From: Nitratireductor mangrovi
GTDB taxonomy: Bacteria > Pseudomonadota > Alphaproteobacteria > Rhizobiales > Rhizobiaceae
Length of the DNA stretch: 64,000 bases
Assembly (NCBI RefSeq): GCF_007922615.2
Contig: NZ_CP042301.2
Coordinates: 3,518,001-3,582,000 of the forward strand
Direction of reading: 5' to 3'
Shown here: positions 28,847 through 38,656 of the stretch, piece by piece
Position numbering within the stretch: position 1 is the stretch's first letter
How the letters are laid out: each line of letters opens with the position of its first letter
Notes under the pieces: generated by a model
What the model was told of the DNA's origin: nothing
Database searches by the model: none
What the model saw: only the letters and a program-made list of their open reading frames with translations
Program-made: the position numbers and the translations under genes

Positions 28847-30160
28847 TCAGTCGAGCAGTGGCGACCAGGCCGGATCGGAGGCGAAGTTGGGGCTGCCGAT
28901 CCTCTGCTCGTTGCGGCCGGTCAGATCGATCGAATAAAGCTGCGGCCCGGCCGCGCCGGCTGGCTGGCGGAAGAACATGATCACCCGGCCGTTGGGCGCC
29001 CAGGTCGGCCCTTCCTGGCTGAAGCCGCTCGAAAGAATGCGCTCGCCGGACCCGTCCGTGCGCATGACGCCGATCTGAAACTCGCCGCCCGACTGCTTGG
29101 TGAACGCGATCAAGTCGCCACGCGGCGACCACACCGGGGTCGAATAGGCGCCATCGCCGAACGAGATGCGGCGCTGGTTGGAGCCGTCGGCGCTCATCGC
29201 GTAGATCTGTGCGCGGCCGCCGCGGTCCGAGGTGAAGACGATCTCGCTGCCGTCCGGCGAATAGGACGGCGAGGTGTCGATCGCGTTTGAATTGGTCAGC
29301 CGGGTCGTGGTCCGGCTCCTGAGGTCCAGCGTGTAGATATTGGAGTTTCCATCGTCACGCAGAAGGCTCATGATCACCTTCTGCCCGTCTGGCGAAAAGC
29401 GCGGCGCGAACGTCATGCCCGGGAAATTGCCGACGAGTTCGCGCTGCCCGGTCTCGATCTGCAGCAGGTACACCTGCGGCTGCCCGCTCTCGTAGGACAT
29501 GTAGGTGATTTCCTGGCGGTTGGGCGAGAAGCGCGGCGTCAGCGCGATCGCACGACCGTCCGACAGATAGCGCACATTGGCGCCGTCCTGGTCCATGATC
29601 GCCAGCCGCTTGCGGCGCTGGTTCTTGGGCCCGGACTCGTCGATGAAGACGACGCGCGTGTCGAAATAGCCCTTCTCGCCCGTCAGCCGCTCGTAGATGG
29701 AATCGGCGATGATGTGAGCGACGCGGCGCGTGTTCGCCTTGGAGGCAAAGAACTGCTCGCCGATCATCTGCTGCCCGGCGAAGGTGTCCCAGAGGCGGAA
29801 CTCGGCGCGAACGCGGCCGTCGGCTTCTTCGGTGACGCGGCCGGTGACCAGCGCCTGCGCGTTGATCACCTTCCAGTCCTCGAAGCGCGGCGCCGCGTCG
29901 GGATTGGATATCTTCTCGATGAAGGCGCCACGGTCGATCGGCGCGAACAGGCCCGAGCGCTGGAGATCGGCCGCAACGATATCGGAGATCTCCTTGCCGA
30001 GCGCACCGGCCGACAGGAATTCGGTGATGGCGATCGGCAGCGGCTCGATGACGCCCTTGTTGACGTCGATCTCGACCAGCGCACGCGCCGGCGCGACCAT
30101 GGCGGCGCCCGACACGGCAAGCGCAAGCGCCAGGAGCACGGATTTCATCGTCAGCTTCAT
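28847..30160 (-). CDS. tolB: Tol-Pal system beta-propeller protein TolB
   Basis: 437 residues. The signal peptide ends near 'APARA'. The N-terminal domain binds TolA, and a six-blade WD-like propeller follows with repeats such as '[19 protein letters not shown]' and '[19 protein letters not shown]'. Periplasmic, binds Pal. Start ATG 30160 with AAGGGA 7 bases upstream (GTG at 30163 also possible). Confidence 0.96.
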   Translation of the reverse strand: MKLTMKSVLLALALAVSGAAMVAPARALVEIDVNKGVIEPLPIAITEFLSAGALGKEISDIVAADLQRSGLFAPIDRGAFIEKISNPDAAPRFEDWKVINAQALVTGRVTEEADGRVRAEFRLWDTFAGQQMIGEQFFASKANTRRVAHIIADSIYERLTGEKGYFDTRVVFIDESGPKNQRRKRLAIMDQDGANVRYLSDGRAIALTPRFSPNRQEITYMSYESGQPQVYLLQIETGQRELVGNFPGMTFAPRFSPDGQKVIMSLLRDDGNSNIYTLDLRSRTTTRLTNSNAIDTSPSYSPDGSEIVFTSDRGGRAQIYAMSADGSNQRRISFGDGAYSTPVWSPRGDLIAFTKQSGGEFQIGVMRTDGSGERILSSGFSQEGPTWAPNGRVIMFFRQPAGAAGPQLYSIDLTGRNEQRIGSPNFASDPAWSPLLD

Positions 30161-30215
30161 CACTATCCCTTCGTCTTGTCGTCAGGGGCGGGCTGCGGCA
30201 GTGCCGATCAAAGCC

Positions 30216-31274
30216 CTAGAACATATCGCTGGGATCGAAATGGACAATCACTTCGGCCCAGGTATCGTATTTTTCGCTCGGCAGATTGAACGGTTCGCAC
30301 TTCTGCACCGCGCGCACCGCCGATTCGGCGGCGATGCGGCCGGGGCCCGATGAAGCGCCGCCCTCGATGATCTCTGGCCGCCCCTCGAGGTTGCCGGCGC
30401 GGTCGAGTTGGAAGCGCACCGACACCTTCAGGAGTTCGTAATCGACGATGCCGGCGGGTATGGCCCAGCAGCCGGCAAGCTTCTGCCGCAACCCGTCCAT
30501 CTCGCTGCGTGACAGCTTCTCGGCATTGCGCCGCGTTTCGGCGCCCAGCGAGGCTTCCCGCGTCGAGCGCTTGGCGCCACCGCCGGAGGGCTTTTCCTTG
30601 TTGAGCAGCGCGGCGACGTCGTCGAGCAGTTCGTCGGAGCTTTCCGCCAGGTTCGCGGCCTGCTTTTCGGCCGGCTCCTGCGCATCCTTGCGTTCCGGCG
30701 CCTTGGCCGTCTGTGCCTGCGGCGGCTGCGGACGGGCTTCCGGCGTCGGCGCGGTATCGGGAAGCCTAGTTGCCTCGGCCTCCGGGTTTTCCGCAACGAC
30801 GGTCTCGGCGACCGGGTCGGGCTCGACCTCCTGCTTCGGCTGCGGCTCGGGCGTCACCTCGGTCGCCGGCACCGGCGCGGGCTTTTCCTCGGCGGCCTTG
30901 GCCGGTGCGGGCTCCGGCTCGGGGTCGGGCTGCGGCGCCGGCTCTGGCGGCGGCTCGGGCAACGCCGCGGTCTCCACCGGCCTCGGCTTGGGTTCCGGCG
31001 TCGGCGCAACTTCGGTGTCGACGGTGTTCTCTCCCGCGCGTTGCGCCTCCTCGACCACTTCCGGGCGCTCGGTGGGCAGCGGCGCCGGCGTCTCGCGCGC
31101 CGGAGCTTCCTTCTCGCCTTCCTGGATCCGGGTCCATTCCTCGATCGGAATGGTGTCGACCATCACCGCTTCTTCCTCGACCGTCTCATAGGCGCGCGGC
31201 GCCGAGAGGGTGACGAGGCCAAAGCCCAGAAGCACCGCATGCATCGCCGTCGAGGTGACGAGGCCGACCTTCAT
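30216..31274 (-). CDS. tolA: Cell envelope integrity protein TolA
   Basis: 352 residues. One N-terminal membrane segment ('AMHAVLLGFGLVTL') precedes a long Pro/Glu/Ala-rich periplasmic stalk (about 45-220), then a compact C-terminal domain ('LRQKLAGCWAIPAGIVDYELLKVSVRF...'). It transmits TolQR force to TolB/Pal. The stalk is Pro/Glu-rich rather than the Lys/Ala helix of E. coli, which is usual in rhizobia. TolR precedes it by 6 bases. Confidence 0.92.
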   Translation of the reverse strand: MKVGLVTSTAMHAVLLGFGLVTLSAPRAYETVEEEAVMVDTIPIEEWTRIQEGEKEAPARETPAPLPTERPEVVEEAQRAGENTVDTEVAPTPEPKPRPVETAALPEPPPEPAPQPDPEPEPAPAKAAEEKPAPVPATEVTPEPQPKQEVEPDPVAETVVAENPEAEATRLPDTAPTPEARPQPPQAQTAKAPERKDAQEPAEKQAANLAESSDELLDDVAALLNKEKPSGGGAKRSTREASLGAETRRNAEKLSRSEMDGLRQKLAGCWAIPAGIVDYELLKVSVRFQLDRAGNLEGRPEIIEGGASSGPGRIAAESAVRAVQKCEPFNLPSEKYDTWAEVIVHFDPSDMF

Positions 31275-31280
31275 GCGAAA

Positions 31281-31736
31281 TCAGCTGTCCTGTTCCTGAA
31301 GGGTGACGAGGCCAAGATTGCGGAAGCCCGCCGCCGAAATACGCGCCATCACCTTCATGATCGTGCCGTAGTCGGCGGCCTTGTCGCCGCGCACATAAAT
31401 GCGCTCGTCGTAGCCAGTGCGGGAGATCGCCTCAAGCTTGGGCACGACCTCGTCGATCGGCACCTCGGTTTCCTGCAGGAAGATCTGCCCCTGGTTGTTC
31501 ACCGAGACGGTGATCGGCTGCGTATCAGAGTTGAGCGCCTTGGCCTGGGTCTCGGGAAGGTCGATCGGCACACCGACGGTCAGGAGCGGCGCCGCGACCA
31601 TGAAGATGATCAGGAGCACCAGCATGACGTCGACGAACGGCGTCACGTTGATCTCCGACATCAGCGCGTGATGGCGTCCGCGGCGGCGGTGACCCCTGCC
31701 TCCGCGTCCGCCCGACTGCATTACCGACATGGCCAT
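31281..31736 (-). CDS. tolR: Tol system proton-channel subunit TolR
   Basis: 151 residues. A Gly/Arg/His-rich N-terminus is followed by 'MSEINVTPFVDVMLVLLIIFMVA', with the ion-conducting Asp36 at the head of the membrane helix, and an ExbD-type periplasmic domain. Good ribosome site (GCAGGAG). It forms the motor with TolQ. Confidence 0.96.
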   Translation of the reverse strand: MAMSVMQSGGRGGRGHRRRGRHHALMSEINVTPFVDVMLVLLIIFMVAAPLLTVGVPIDLPETQAKALNSDTQPITVSVNNQGQIFLQETEVPIDEVVPKLEAISRTGYDERIYVRGDKAADYGTIMKVMARISAAGFRNLGLVTLQEQDS

Positions 31737-31754
31737 TTCTGCTGCTCCTGCCGA

Positions 31755-32465
31755 TCAGGCCTTCTGGGAAACTCTTTCATCGATTTGCCGCGAGAGTATG
31801 GCGGAGAACTCGTCCGCGAAGCCCTCCATGCGCACCGCGATCTTGCCGGCATCCGAGGAAAGCTTGTTGTAGGCGACAACCGCCGGGATAGCGGCGAGCA
31901 GGCCGATCGCGGTCGCCAGCAGCGCCTCGGCGATACCGGGTGCGACAACCGCGAGGCTGGTCGACTTCGACCCGGCAATCGCCTGGAACGAGGTCATGAT
32001 GCCGACCACCGTACCGAAGAGGCCGATGAAGGGGGCCGAAGAGCCGATGGTGGCAAGGAAGCCGAGCCGGCCTTCCAGCCGCTCCATCTCGCGGGTAAGC
32101 GCGAGGTCCATCGCCTTGTCGATGCGTGTCTGCAACGCGATCGGCGAGCGTGCACCCTTTTCGAAGCTCTTTTTCCACTCGGCCATAGCGGCAACGAAGA
32201 TCGAGCCCATTCCGGTGGTGGTGCGCTCGGACAGCGCCCGGTAGAGGTCTTCCAGCGATTGTCCGGACCAGAAACTCTGTTCGAAACGGTCGAGCGCACC
32301 GCGCATGCGGCCATAGGCGATAAGCTTGTCGATGATGATGGCCCAGGTCCAGATCGAGGCCGCAAGCAGCCCGATCATGACCAGCTTGACCACCCAGCCG
32401 GCCTGCCAGAACAGCGTCCAGACCGATAGACTCGCGGTCGGCTCTGCGAGAGCAAGAGATTCCAT
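31755..32465 (-). CDS. tolQ: Tol system proton-channel subunit TolQ
   Basis: 236 residues with three membrane segments. The ExbB/MotA-type core is 'LGFLATIGSSAPFIGLFGTVVGIMTSFQAI'. I chose the ATG at 32465 (MESLALAEP); AAGGACGGGA precedes it. With TolR it uses the proton gradient to energise TolA. Upstream (32466-32735) there is a TTAA-rich stretch around 32655-32675 that may be part of the operon promoter. Confidence 0.96.
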   Translation of the reverse strand: MESLALAEPTASLSVWTLFWQAGWVVKLVMIGLLAASIWTWAIIIDKLIAYGRMRGALDRFEQSFWSGQSLEDLYRALSERTTTGMGSIFVAAMAEWKKSFEKGARSPIALQTRIDKAMDLALTREMERLEGRLGFLATIGSSAPFIGLFGTVVGIMTSFQAIAGSKSTSLAVVAPGIAEALLATAIGLLAAIPAVVAYNKLSSDAGKIAVRMEGFADEFSAILSRQIDERVSQKA

Positions 32466-32735
32466 GGGATGTCCCGTCCTTAAGAAGTGGAGAGCCGCGG
32501 ATCGCCGGCTCGCACGCATCGCCTTCGCCCGTCCGGCGGACCAGATCGTGCCGGCTTCCACCCCGATGCGCGAATTCGGCCTTTTCGAGAGGAATCTTGG
32601 TCAAACAAAGGCGCGGCGATTGGCGACAATCCGATCCTTTCCCTTGATGAAGGGTTAAGGTTAAGGACCAGTTAGGATTTGGCTCCGACCACCGACGGTT
32701 GGACGAAATTCCGCGCCTACGTGCAGCCCTCGCGG

Positions 32736-33200
32736 CTAGCCTTGCGTGCGACGCAGGAAGGCGTCGGCCCACTCCTTGGGGAAGCGGCGCGGGCGACCGG
32801 TCTCCGAGACAATCGCGGCCTCTACCTTGGCTGTGACCAGCACCGTTTCGCCGCGCTTCAGTTCCTGCTCCATGAAGATGCGGGCGCCGGAGATGTCGGC
32901 AGTGCGCGACTCGATCGTGAGGATGTCGTCTATGCGGGCCGGCGCGCGGAACTCGATCTCCATCTTGCGCACCACCCAGACCAGCCTCTCGCCATGCTTG
33001 CCGTCGGCCAGTTCGGTGTGATGCACGCCTGCAAGGCGCAGGAAATCGGACCGTCCGCGTTCGAAAAACTCGAGGTAGCGGGCGTGGTAGACCACACCGG
33101 AAAAGTCGGTGTCGGCGTAATAGACCCGTGCGTAGAGGCGGTGGCCGTCGGCGGTCCATACGCCGGCAATACCCTTCGGCCATTCACCATGATCCGCCAT
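32736..33200 (-). CDS. ybgC: Tol-Pal-associated acyl-CoA thioesterase YbgC
   Basis: 154 residues, hot-dog fold, with the catalytic motif 'YYADTDFSGVVYHARYLEFFERGRSD' (shortened). I chose the ATG at 33200 (MADHGEWPKG); the longer frame upstream overlaps the divergent GH5 gene. YbgC-type enzymes hydrolyse short or acyl-carrier-bound thioesters and sit first in tol clusters. It is 270 bases upstream of tolQ. Confidence 0.92.
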   Translation of the reverse strand: MADHGEWPKGIAGVWTADGHRLYARVYYADTDFSGVVYHARYLEFFERGRSDFLRLAGVHHTELADGKHGERLVWVVRKMEIEFRAPARIDDILTIESRTADISGARIFMEQELKRGETVLVTAKVEAAIVSETGRPRRFPKEWADAFLRRTQG

Positions 33201-33240
33201 CGCGCTTCCCTTCGCCCGCCGCCTCTGCCATTCAGCGCCC

Positions 33241-34515
33241 ATGAGGCGCCTGCGCAACTCGATGGCATTCCCGGCGGCATTGTTCAAGAACGGCGTCGCC
33301 GCTTTGCTTATCCTGCTTGCCCTCGCAACGGCCTCGCAGGCAACGACCTTCGAGGCGAGCCGGGGTCTCAATCTCGACATCTGGACCACCTGGCCCGACG
33401 AAAGCCGCTGGCACGATCCTGAGGTTCTCTTCCCGTTCCCGGAATGGCGCCGCAGCGTCGACGAGGCAGCGCTAAAAAAGCTCGCCGACGACGGCTTCGA
33501 TTTCGTGCGCATGCCGATCGATCCCTCCCCCTTCCTCTCCGACCGGACCGCCGGATTGCGCGACCGGCTCTACGAGGAGGTGCTGGCCTCGGCACGCGCC
33601 ATCAACGCCGCGGGCCTGAAGGTCATCGTCGACCTGCATCTTTTCCATGCGGGGGGAAACCGCTCGATCGGCATGGCCGAGGTGATGGCCGATCCCATCC
33701 TGTTCGAACGTTACCTTGAAATCGTGCGCGAGATGGCCAAAACGCTCTCCCGCGAGGACCCTCGGCAGGTAGCGCTCGAACTGATGAACGAGCCGACGCT
33801 TGAGTGCGGGCCAGGCGATACCGAATGGCCGGACCGGCTCTACCGCCTCTTTGCCGCCGCACGATCGTCGGCCACCCGGCTGACGCTGGTGCTTTCCGGC
33901 GCCTGCTGGGGTTCGGCCGAGGGACTGGCGGCGCTCGACCCGAAGGCGATCCCGGACGACAACATCCTGTGGTCGTTCCATTCCTACGCGCCGTTTCTGC
34001 TGACCCATCAGGGCGCGACCTGGGCCGGCGACTTCATCCCCTACGTGACTGGCCTGCCCTATCCGCCGCACGCAGTGCCACCGGTCGAACTCGACACGGC
34101 GCTCGAAAAGGTGCGCGAGAAGATAAGGGCGGACGCGCCGTGGACGCGCCGTGCCGGCATGCTCGCCTATCTCGACGAGGAAATCGCGAAGATCGACACG
34201 GAGGTGGAATTGGGCGCGGCCATGGCCGCACCCTTCGAGATCGTCGCTTCCTGGGCCAACCGGCACGGCATCGCACCTTCGGACATTCTGCTGGGCGAGT
34301 TCGGCATGATCCGCCAAGAATATGGCAACGACTTCGTCATGCCGGCCGAGTGGCGCGCGGCCTACGTCGCCGACATGATCGCGCTTGCCGAAGGCCACGG
34401 CTTTTCCTGGTCGATATGGGGTTATGGCGGTGCCTTCGGCGTGGTCGAAGCGTTCGAGGGCAACGCGGCCGAGAACGATGTCCTGACGGTCGTTCGCGGC
34501 CTGCCTCGTCGCTAG
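33241..34515 (+). CDS. Glycoside hydrolase family 5 protein, exported
   Basis: 424 residues. An N-terminal export segment (about 15-34, ends 'ATASQA'). GH5 catalytic acid Glu184 in 'ALELMNEPT' and nucleophile Glu353 in 'LLGEFGMI', with 'IVDLHLFHAGG' and 'WSFHSYAPF' between. It hydrolyses beta-linked glucans; the exact substrate (cellulose, exopolysaccharide, other) is unknown. Divergent from ybgC with only 40 bases between starts, so the two promoters share sequence. Confidence 0.9.
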   Translation: MRRLRNSMAFPAALFKNGVAALLILLALATASQATTFEASRGLNLDIWTTWPDESRWHDPEVLFPFPEWRRSVDEAALKKLADDGFDFVRMPIDPSPFLSDRTAGLRDRLYEEVLASARAINAAGLKVIVDLHLFHAGGNRSIGMAEVMADPILFERYLEIVREMAKTLSREDPRQVALELMNEPTLECGPGDTEWPDRLYRLFAAARSSATRLTLVLSGACWGSAEGLAALDPKAIPDDNILWSFHSYAPFLLTHQGATWAGDFIPYVTGLPYPPHAVPPVELDTALEKVREKIRADAPWTRRAGMLAYLDEEIAKIDTEVELGAAMAAPFEIVASWANRHGIAPSDILLGEFGMIRQEYGNDFVMPAEWRAAYVADMIALAEGHGFSWSIWGYGGAFGVVEAFEGNAAENDVLTVVRGLPRR

Positions 34516-34533
34516 GTTGGACTGTCTGCCCGT

Positions 34534-35097
34534 TTAGTCTCCGTCGTCCTCCAGACCAAAGATACCCGTCGGCCTGTCGTCGATGCTGACGACATTCTTC
34601 CGGCGCCAGTAGTCGCGCACACCGGCTTCGCCCATCTCCGCATAGAAGGGCAGCAGCTCGCTGTCGCCGCGCTGGCCGGCAAAATTCATCACCGGCACGC
34701 CGGTGCCGCAGGATGTCTGGACGAGATCGATCGCAAGGTCAAAAATCTGCCGGCTGCCCGCCATGTCCGGAAAGCGGGGCGCATGCTCGGGCCATTCCAC
34801 GTCGCGCGGATGAAACGTTTGCGCGCGGCCGTAGACCCGCAGGATCATCGGCTCACCCTCGAAGGCGGCGAACATCAGGGTCATGCGCGGCACATCGCGA
34901 AGGTGCGCGGCCGTCTCGTTGCCGCTGCCGGAAAGGTTGAGCCAGACGATCCTGTCGTCGGCAAGGATGCGCAGGCTGTCCAAACCCTTCGGCGAGACGT
35001 TGACCTTGCCGTCCCTGGCCGCGGTGGCGACGAAGAACAGGGGCTGCCTTTCGATGAAGGCGCGCAGGGTACGGTTGAGCTTGCGGGCGGTCGGCAT
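34534..35097 (-). CDS. Pyridoxamine 5'-phosphate oxidase-like FMN-binding protein
   Basis: 187 residues with the PNPOx-like split barrel: 'QPLFFVATAARDGKVNVSPKGLDSLRILADDRIVWLNLSGSGNETAAHLRD' (key blocks 'NVSPKG' and 'GNETAAHL'). This subgroup is usually annotated as PNPOx-family, not true PdxH. Ribosome site GGAGA before the ATG. Convergent with the GH5 gene. Substrate unknown. Confidence 0.85.
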   Translation of the reverse strand: MPTARKLNRTLRAFIERQPLFFVATAARDGKVNVSPKGLDSLRILADDRIVWLNLSGSGNETAAHLRDVPRMTLMFAAFEGEPMILRVYGRAQTFHPRDVEWPEHAPRFPDMAGSRQIFDLAIDLVQTSCGTGVPVMNFAGQRGDSELLPFYAEMGEAGVRDYWRRKNVVSIDDRPTGIFGLEDDGD

Positions 35098-35161
35098 CGG
35101 CTCTCCTGACGATCGCCCCGAACCTATGCCCCGGCTCCTGACAGCATCGCGTCAGGAGCGC

Positions 35162-36199
35162 CTATTCCTCCTCGAAGAGGCGGCCTTGTACCTCGGCCAG
35201 GTTGCGCGGCGGCTCCAGCCCGAGATGCCGCCAGGCGTTCGCCGTCAAGAGCCGTCCGCGCGGCGTGCGCTGGATGAAACCTTGCTGGATCAGGAACGGC
35301 TCGATGATGTCCTCGATGGCGTCGCGCGGTTCCGAAAGCCCGGCGGCGATGGTTTCGACGCCGACCGGCCCGCCGCCGAAATTCTGCGCGATCATGGTCA
35401 GGTAGCGCCGGTCGAGTTGGTCGAGGCCGAGCCCGTCGACCTCGAGCCGCGACAGCGCCTCGTCGGCGACCTTGCGGTCGACGATCTCCGCACCGGCGAC
35501 CGAGGCGAAGTCGCGCACCCGGCGCAGCAGCCGGCCGGCGATGCGCGGCGTGCCGCGGGCCCGTCGCGCGATCTCGACCGCACCTTCGTCGGCCATCGGC
35601 AGGCCAAGGATGCGGGCACCGCGCCTGACGATGGTTTCCAGTTCCCCGACCTCGTAGAAATTGAGCCTGACCGGGATTCCGAAGCGATCGCGCAGCGGAT
35701 TGGTGAGCAGGCCGAGCCGCGTCGTCGCGGCAACCAGCGTGAAGCGCGCGAGGTCGATCTTGACCGAACGCGCCGCCGGTCCCTCGCCGATGATCAGGTC
35801 GAGCTGGAAATCCTCCATAGCCGGATAGAGGATTTCCTCGACCGCCGGGGTGAGCCGGTGGATCTCGTCGATGAACAGGACGTCGCGGTCTTCGAGGTTG
35901 GTCAGCAGCGCCGCAAGGTCGCCAGCCTTGGCGATCACAGGGCCCGAGGTGGAGCGGAAATTGACGCCGAGCTCGCGCGCCATGATCTGCGCCAGCGTCG
36001 TCTTGCCCAGCCCCGGCGGGCCCACGAACAGCACGTGATCGAGCGCCTCGCCGCGCGAGCGCGCCGCTTCCACGAACACCTTCAGGTTGGCGCGCGCCGC
36101 TTGCTGACCGACGAATTCGTTCAGCGACTGCGGCCTGAGCGAGGCGTCGGCGTCTTCGCCGCGCTTTTCCGAGGAGATCAGCCGCGTGGCCTCGTTCAT
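35162..36199 (-). CDS. ruvB: Holliday junction DNA helicase RuvB
   Basis: 345 residues. Walker A '[18 protein letters not shown]', Walker B '[10 protein letters not shown]', sensor '[19 protein letters not shown]' and a C-terminal winged helix ('[20 protein letters not shown]'). It is the hexameric motor for branch migration with RuvA. The radical SAM gene separates it from ruvA, which is unusual. Confidence 0.97.
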   Translation of the reverse strand: MNEATRLISSEKRGEDADASLRPQSLNEFVGQQAARANLKVFVEAARSRGEALDHVLFVGPPGLGKTTLAQIMARELGVNFRSTSGPVIAKAGDLAALLTNLEDRDVLFIDEIHRLTPAVEEILYPAMEDFQLDLIIGEGPAARSVKIDLARFTLVAATTRLGLLTNPLRDRFGIPVRLNFYEVGELETIVRRGARILGLPMADEGAVEIARRARGTPRIAGRLLRRVRDFASVAGAEIVDRKVADEALSRLEVDGLGLDQLDRRYLTMIAQNFGGGPVGVETIAAGLSEPRDAIEDIIEPFLIQQGFIQRTPRGRLLTANAWRHLGLEPPRNLAEVQGRLFEEE

Positions 36200-36330
36200 C
36201 AGCTTACCGTCTTGCCGGACCGTGGTCCGGTGCGTTCAGGGACATGCGAACCCTGCGGCCCGGCATGGCGACACCCGCGTTCGTCCGCCCGCAAGGCGCC
36301 ACGGAACCCAAGTGTCGGCGAAACCCGATA

Positions 36331-37242
36331 TTAGTGAGAATCACCTATGTGAAGATAGGCCTTCGAGCAATTGGCGCAATTCGGGATTTTCGCCTGCTGG
36401 CCGGTGCGGTGATATTCGCGGATCTCGTGATAACGGGCGCTGTTCCAGATCGACTTGATCGTCGTGCCCGGTTCGTTGAGATCGCCGAGTTCGATCTTGC
36501 CCTCGTAGTCGAGGCAGCACAGCGCCACCTTGCCGTTGCTCAGAATGGTGAAGGTCCGCCACACGCGCGAGCAGGGCTGGCGAATGCCTCTCGAAATATG
36601 CGCGTCGGAAACCTCCGGATCGTCCCAGTCCGACCAGTTGTGCAGCCGGCCGAAGCTGAACCGGTCGACGTAGTCTTCCAGCGCGTGCATCGTCTCGTCC
36701 TTGTCGGAGGTCGTCGCACAACCGACGCCGATACGCATCGGCGACTTCATCTCGTTGCGCAGGTCCACGAGACGCATGACGTTCTTGATCACCACATCGT
36801 ACTTCAGCGGGTAGCGGATGCGCTCGAACTCTTCCTTGTTGGCGCCGTCGAAGGAAATCATGATCTCGTCGAGCCCGGCCTCGATCAGCCCCCGCGCGCG
36901 GCGCTCGTTGAGCAGCGAGCCGTTGGAGAAGATCTTGACCCGGCGGATGCCGATCTCACGGCAGAGCGCTACCCGCTCTTCCAGGTTCTTGTCGAGCAGC
37001 GGCTCGCCGAAATTGTGCAGGTGGATGGTGTCGAGCCCTTCCTGCCTGATTTCCTCGACGATCCGCTTGAAGAGGTCGGCCCGCATGTTGATGATCTGCC
37101 GTTCCATGGCGGAATGCGGACAGATGACACATTTGGCGTTGCAGCCATTCGTGGTTTCGACACGGATGATCTTGGGAAAATCCGCCCGTCGCAGGTTCAT
37201 GAACCCGCCGACTGCGCCACAGACAACCTGATCAAGGAACAT
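36331..37242 (-). CDS. Radical SAM/SPASM-type protein inserted between ruvA and ruvB
   Basis: 303 residues. The radical SAM cluster is Cys34-X3-Cys38-X2-Cys41 ('CNAKCVICPH'), followed by 'HNFGEPLLDKNLEE' and 'EIMISFDGANKEEFE'. The C-terminal SPASM-like cysteines 'CCLDYEGKIELGDL' and 'CANCSK' can hold an auxiliary cluster. Such enzymes modify peptides, sugars or cofactors; no precursor peptide is seen next to it. It is transcribed with the ruv genes but has its own 177-base upstream gap, including an AT-rich inverted repeat. An ATG at 37200 is an alternative start. Confidence 0.85.
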   Translation of the reverse strand: MFLDQVVCGAVGGFMNLRRADFPKIIRVETTNGCNAKCVICPHSAMERQIINMRADLFKRIVEEIRQEGLDTIHLHNFGEPLLDKNLEERVALCREIGIRRVKIFSNGSLLNERRARGLIEAGLDEIMISFDGANKEEFERIRYPLKYDVVIKNVMRLVDLRNEMKSPMRIGVGCATTSDKDETMHALEDYVDRFSFGRLHNWSDWDDPEVSDAHISRGIRQPCSRVWRTFTILSNGKVALCCLDYEGKIELGDLNEPGTTIKSIWNSARYHEIREYHRTGQQAKIPNCANCSKAYLHIGDSH

Positions 37243-37356
37243 GGCCGTTCACCCGCACCTCAAGCTGCCGCAAAAGGTATCAGCGATGGGGCGGACGATC
37301 AAACAGTGCTTTGGCTATATTTGAAGCCTGAACCGCAAGAACAGCGCCGCAAACAG

Positions 37357-37372
37357 ATTAGAGTATTCTAAT
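37357..37372. promoter_or_regulatory. AT-rich inverted repeat upstream of the radical SAM gene
   Basis: ATTAGA (37357-37362) and TCTAAT (37367-37372) around GTAT, 115 bases before the gene start on the minus strand. It stands out from the GC-rich background and may be an operator or a promoter -10 region. Confidence 0.35.
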
Positions 37373-37419
37373 TTGCCGAGAGCATATCTGCCGGCTCCGG
37401 ATTTGGTCGATTCGGCGAT

Positions 37420-38037
37420 TTACCGAGCCAGTTCCTTCAGTCCGAGGCGGATCAGCTTGGCCGAATCGGCGTCTTCTCCTGCCGCTTTCATTGCCGCGGC
37501 GATCGCATTGGCGGCGATATCGCGCCCATAGCCGAGGTTGGTGAGCGCGGAGACCGCGTCGGCGACCGGCGCCGGCGCTGCACCTTCCCCGAGTTCCTGC
37601 TTCAACCCGATGGTGCCGGTGGCGGCGCCCGCATAGGCAGGCGCCTTGTCACGCAATTCACTGACGATGCGCTCGGCGACCTTCTTGCCGACGCCAGGCG
37701 ACCGACTCACCATGGCGACGTCGCGCAACGCCACGGCATTGGCGAGATCGGTCGCCGACAGCGTCGACAGCACTGCCAATGACACCTTGGCGCCCACCCC
37801 CTGCACGCTCTGCAGCAGCCGGAACCACTCCCGTTCGAGCACCGAGGCGAAGCCGTAGAGCCTGATCATGTCCTCGCGCACATAGGTCTCGATGTACAGC
37901 GTCACCGCCTCGCCGGTACCCGGCAGGCCGGCAAGCACTCGGGCCGGACAGTAGGCGACGTAGCCGACGCCGTGAACGTCGACCACGCAATAGTCCTCGC
38001 CGATCTCGTCGAGCGTGCCCTTGAGCTTGCCGATCAT
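37420..38037 (-). CDS. ruvA: Holliday junction DNA helicase subunit RuvA
   Basis: 205 residues: an N-terminal OB fold ('[27 protein letters not shown]'), helix-hairpin-helix motifs ('[18 protein letters not shown]', '[20 protein letters not shown]') and domain III at the C-terminus that contacts RuvB. Its start overlaps the ruvC stop by 4 bases. Confidence 0.97.
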   Translation of the reverse strand: MIGKLKGTLDEIGEDYCVVDVHGVGYVAYCPARVLAGLPGTGEAVTLYIETYVREDMIRLYGFASVLEREWFRLLQSVQGVGAKVSLAVLSTLSATDLANAVALRDVAMVSRSPGVGKKVAERIVSELRDKAPAYAGAATGTIGLKQELGEGAAPAPVADAVSALTNLGYGRDIAANAIAAAMKAAGEDADSAKLIRLGLKELAR

Positions 38038-38558
38038 GCGCCGACGCCCGCCTGTGCGGCCGCGAGCCGGGCCGGAACGCTCTGCCGGTGATGGGCATGG
38101 CAGACCGCAATCGCCAGCGCGTCGGCGGCGTCGTCCGTGTCGAAGACCGCCTTCGGCATCAGCACCTTCACCATCATGTGGATCTGCTTCTTGTCGCCAT
38201 GACCGACGCCGATCACCGCTTTCTTGACGGCGTTGGGCGCGTATTCGGCGACCACCAGCCCGGCAAGCGCCGGCACCAGCATCGCAACGCCGCGCGCCTG
38301 TCCAAGTTTCAGGGTCGCCGCCGCATCGCGGTTGACGAAGGTCTGTTCGACCGCCGCTTCTTCCGGCATGTGGTCGCGCACAACGTCCGAGAGCCCGTCA
38401 TGGAGCTGGCAAAGCCGCGCCGCGAGGCTGGCGCGATCGTCGGACCGCACCGTACCCGCGGCCACGAAACGCAGCGAGTTGCCGACGATTTCGACGATGC
38501 CCCAGCCGGTCCGCCGAAGCCCCGGATCGACGCCCATGATACGAATCGCCTGCTGCAT
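38034..38558 (-). CDS. ruvC: Holliday junction resolvase RuvC
   Basis: 174 residues. '[18 protein letters not shown]' carries the first catalytic Asp, '[11 protein letters not shown]' the Glu, and '[14 protein letters not shown]' the C-terminal acidic residues. It cleaves Holliday junctions. First gene of the ruv group. Confidence 0.97.
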   Translation of the reverse strand: MQQAIRIMGVDPGLRRTGWGIVEIVGNSLRFVAAGTVRSDDRASLAARLCQLHDGLSDVVRDHMPEEAAVEQTFVNRDAAATLKLGQARGVAMLVPALAGLVVAEYAPNAVKKAVIGVGHGDKKQIHMMVKVLMPKAVFDTDDAADALAIAVCHAHHRQSVPARLAAAQAGVGA

Positions 38559-38656
38559 GGCCTTACCTTAATCGCGCGCAGGACCATTGCCAGCCGAATG
38601 TGAACAAATGAGAAACAAACTCGCGCATAACGGCCCGCCGAGCCCCGGAATTTTGC

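Noticed and set aside
34883..36334. Long plus-strand open frame opposite ruvB
   Set aside because: RuvB on the minus strand is complete with all motifs; the plus frame has no recognisable domain.
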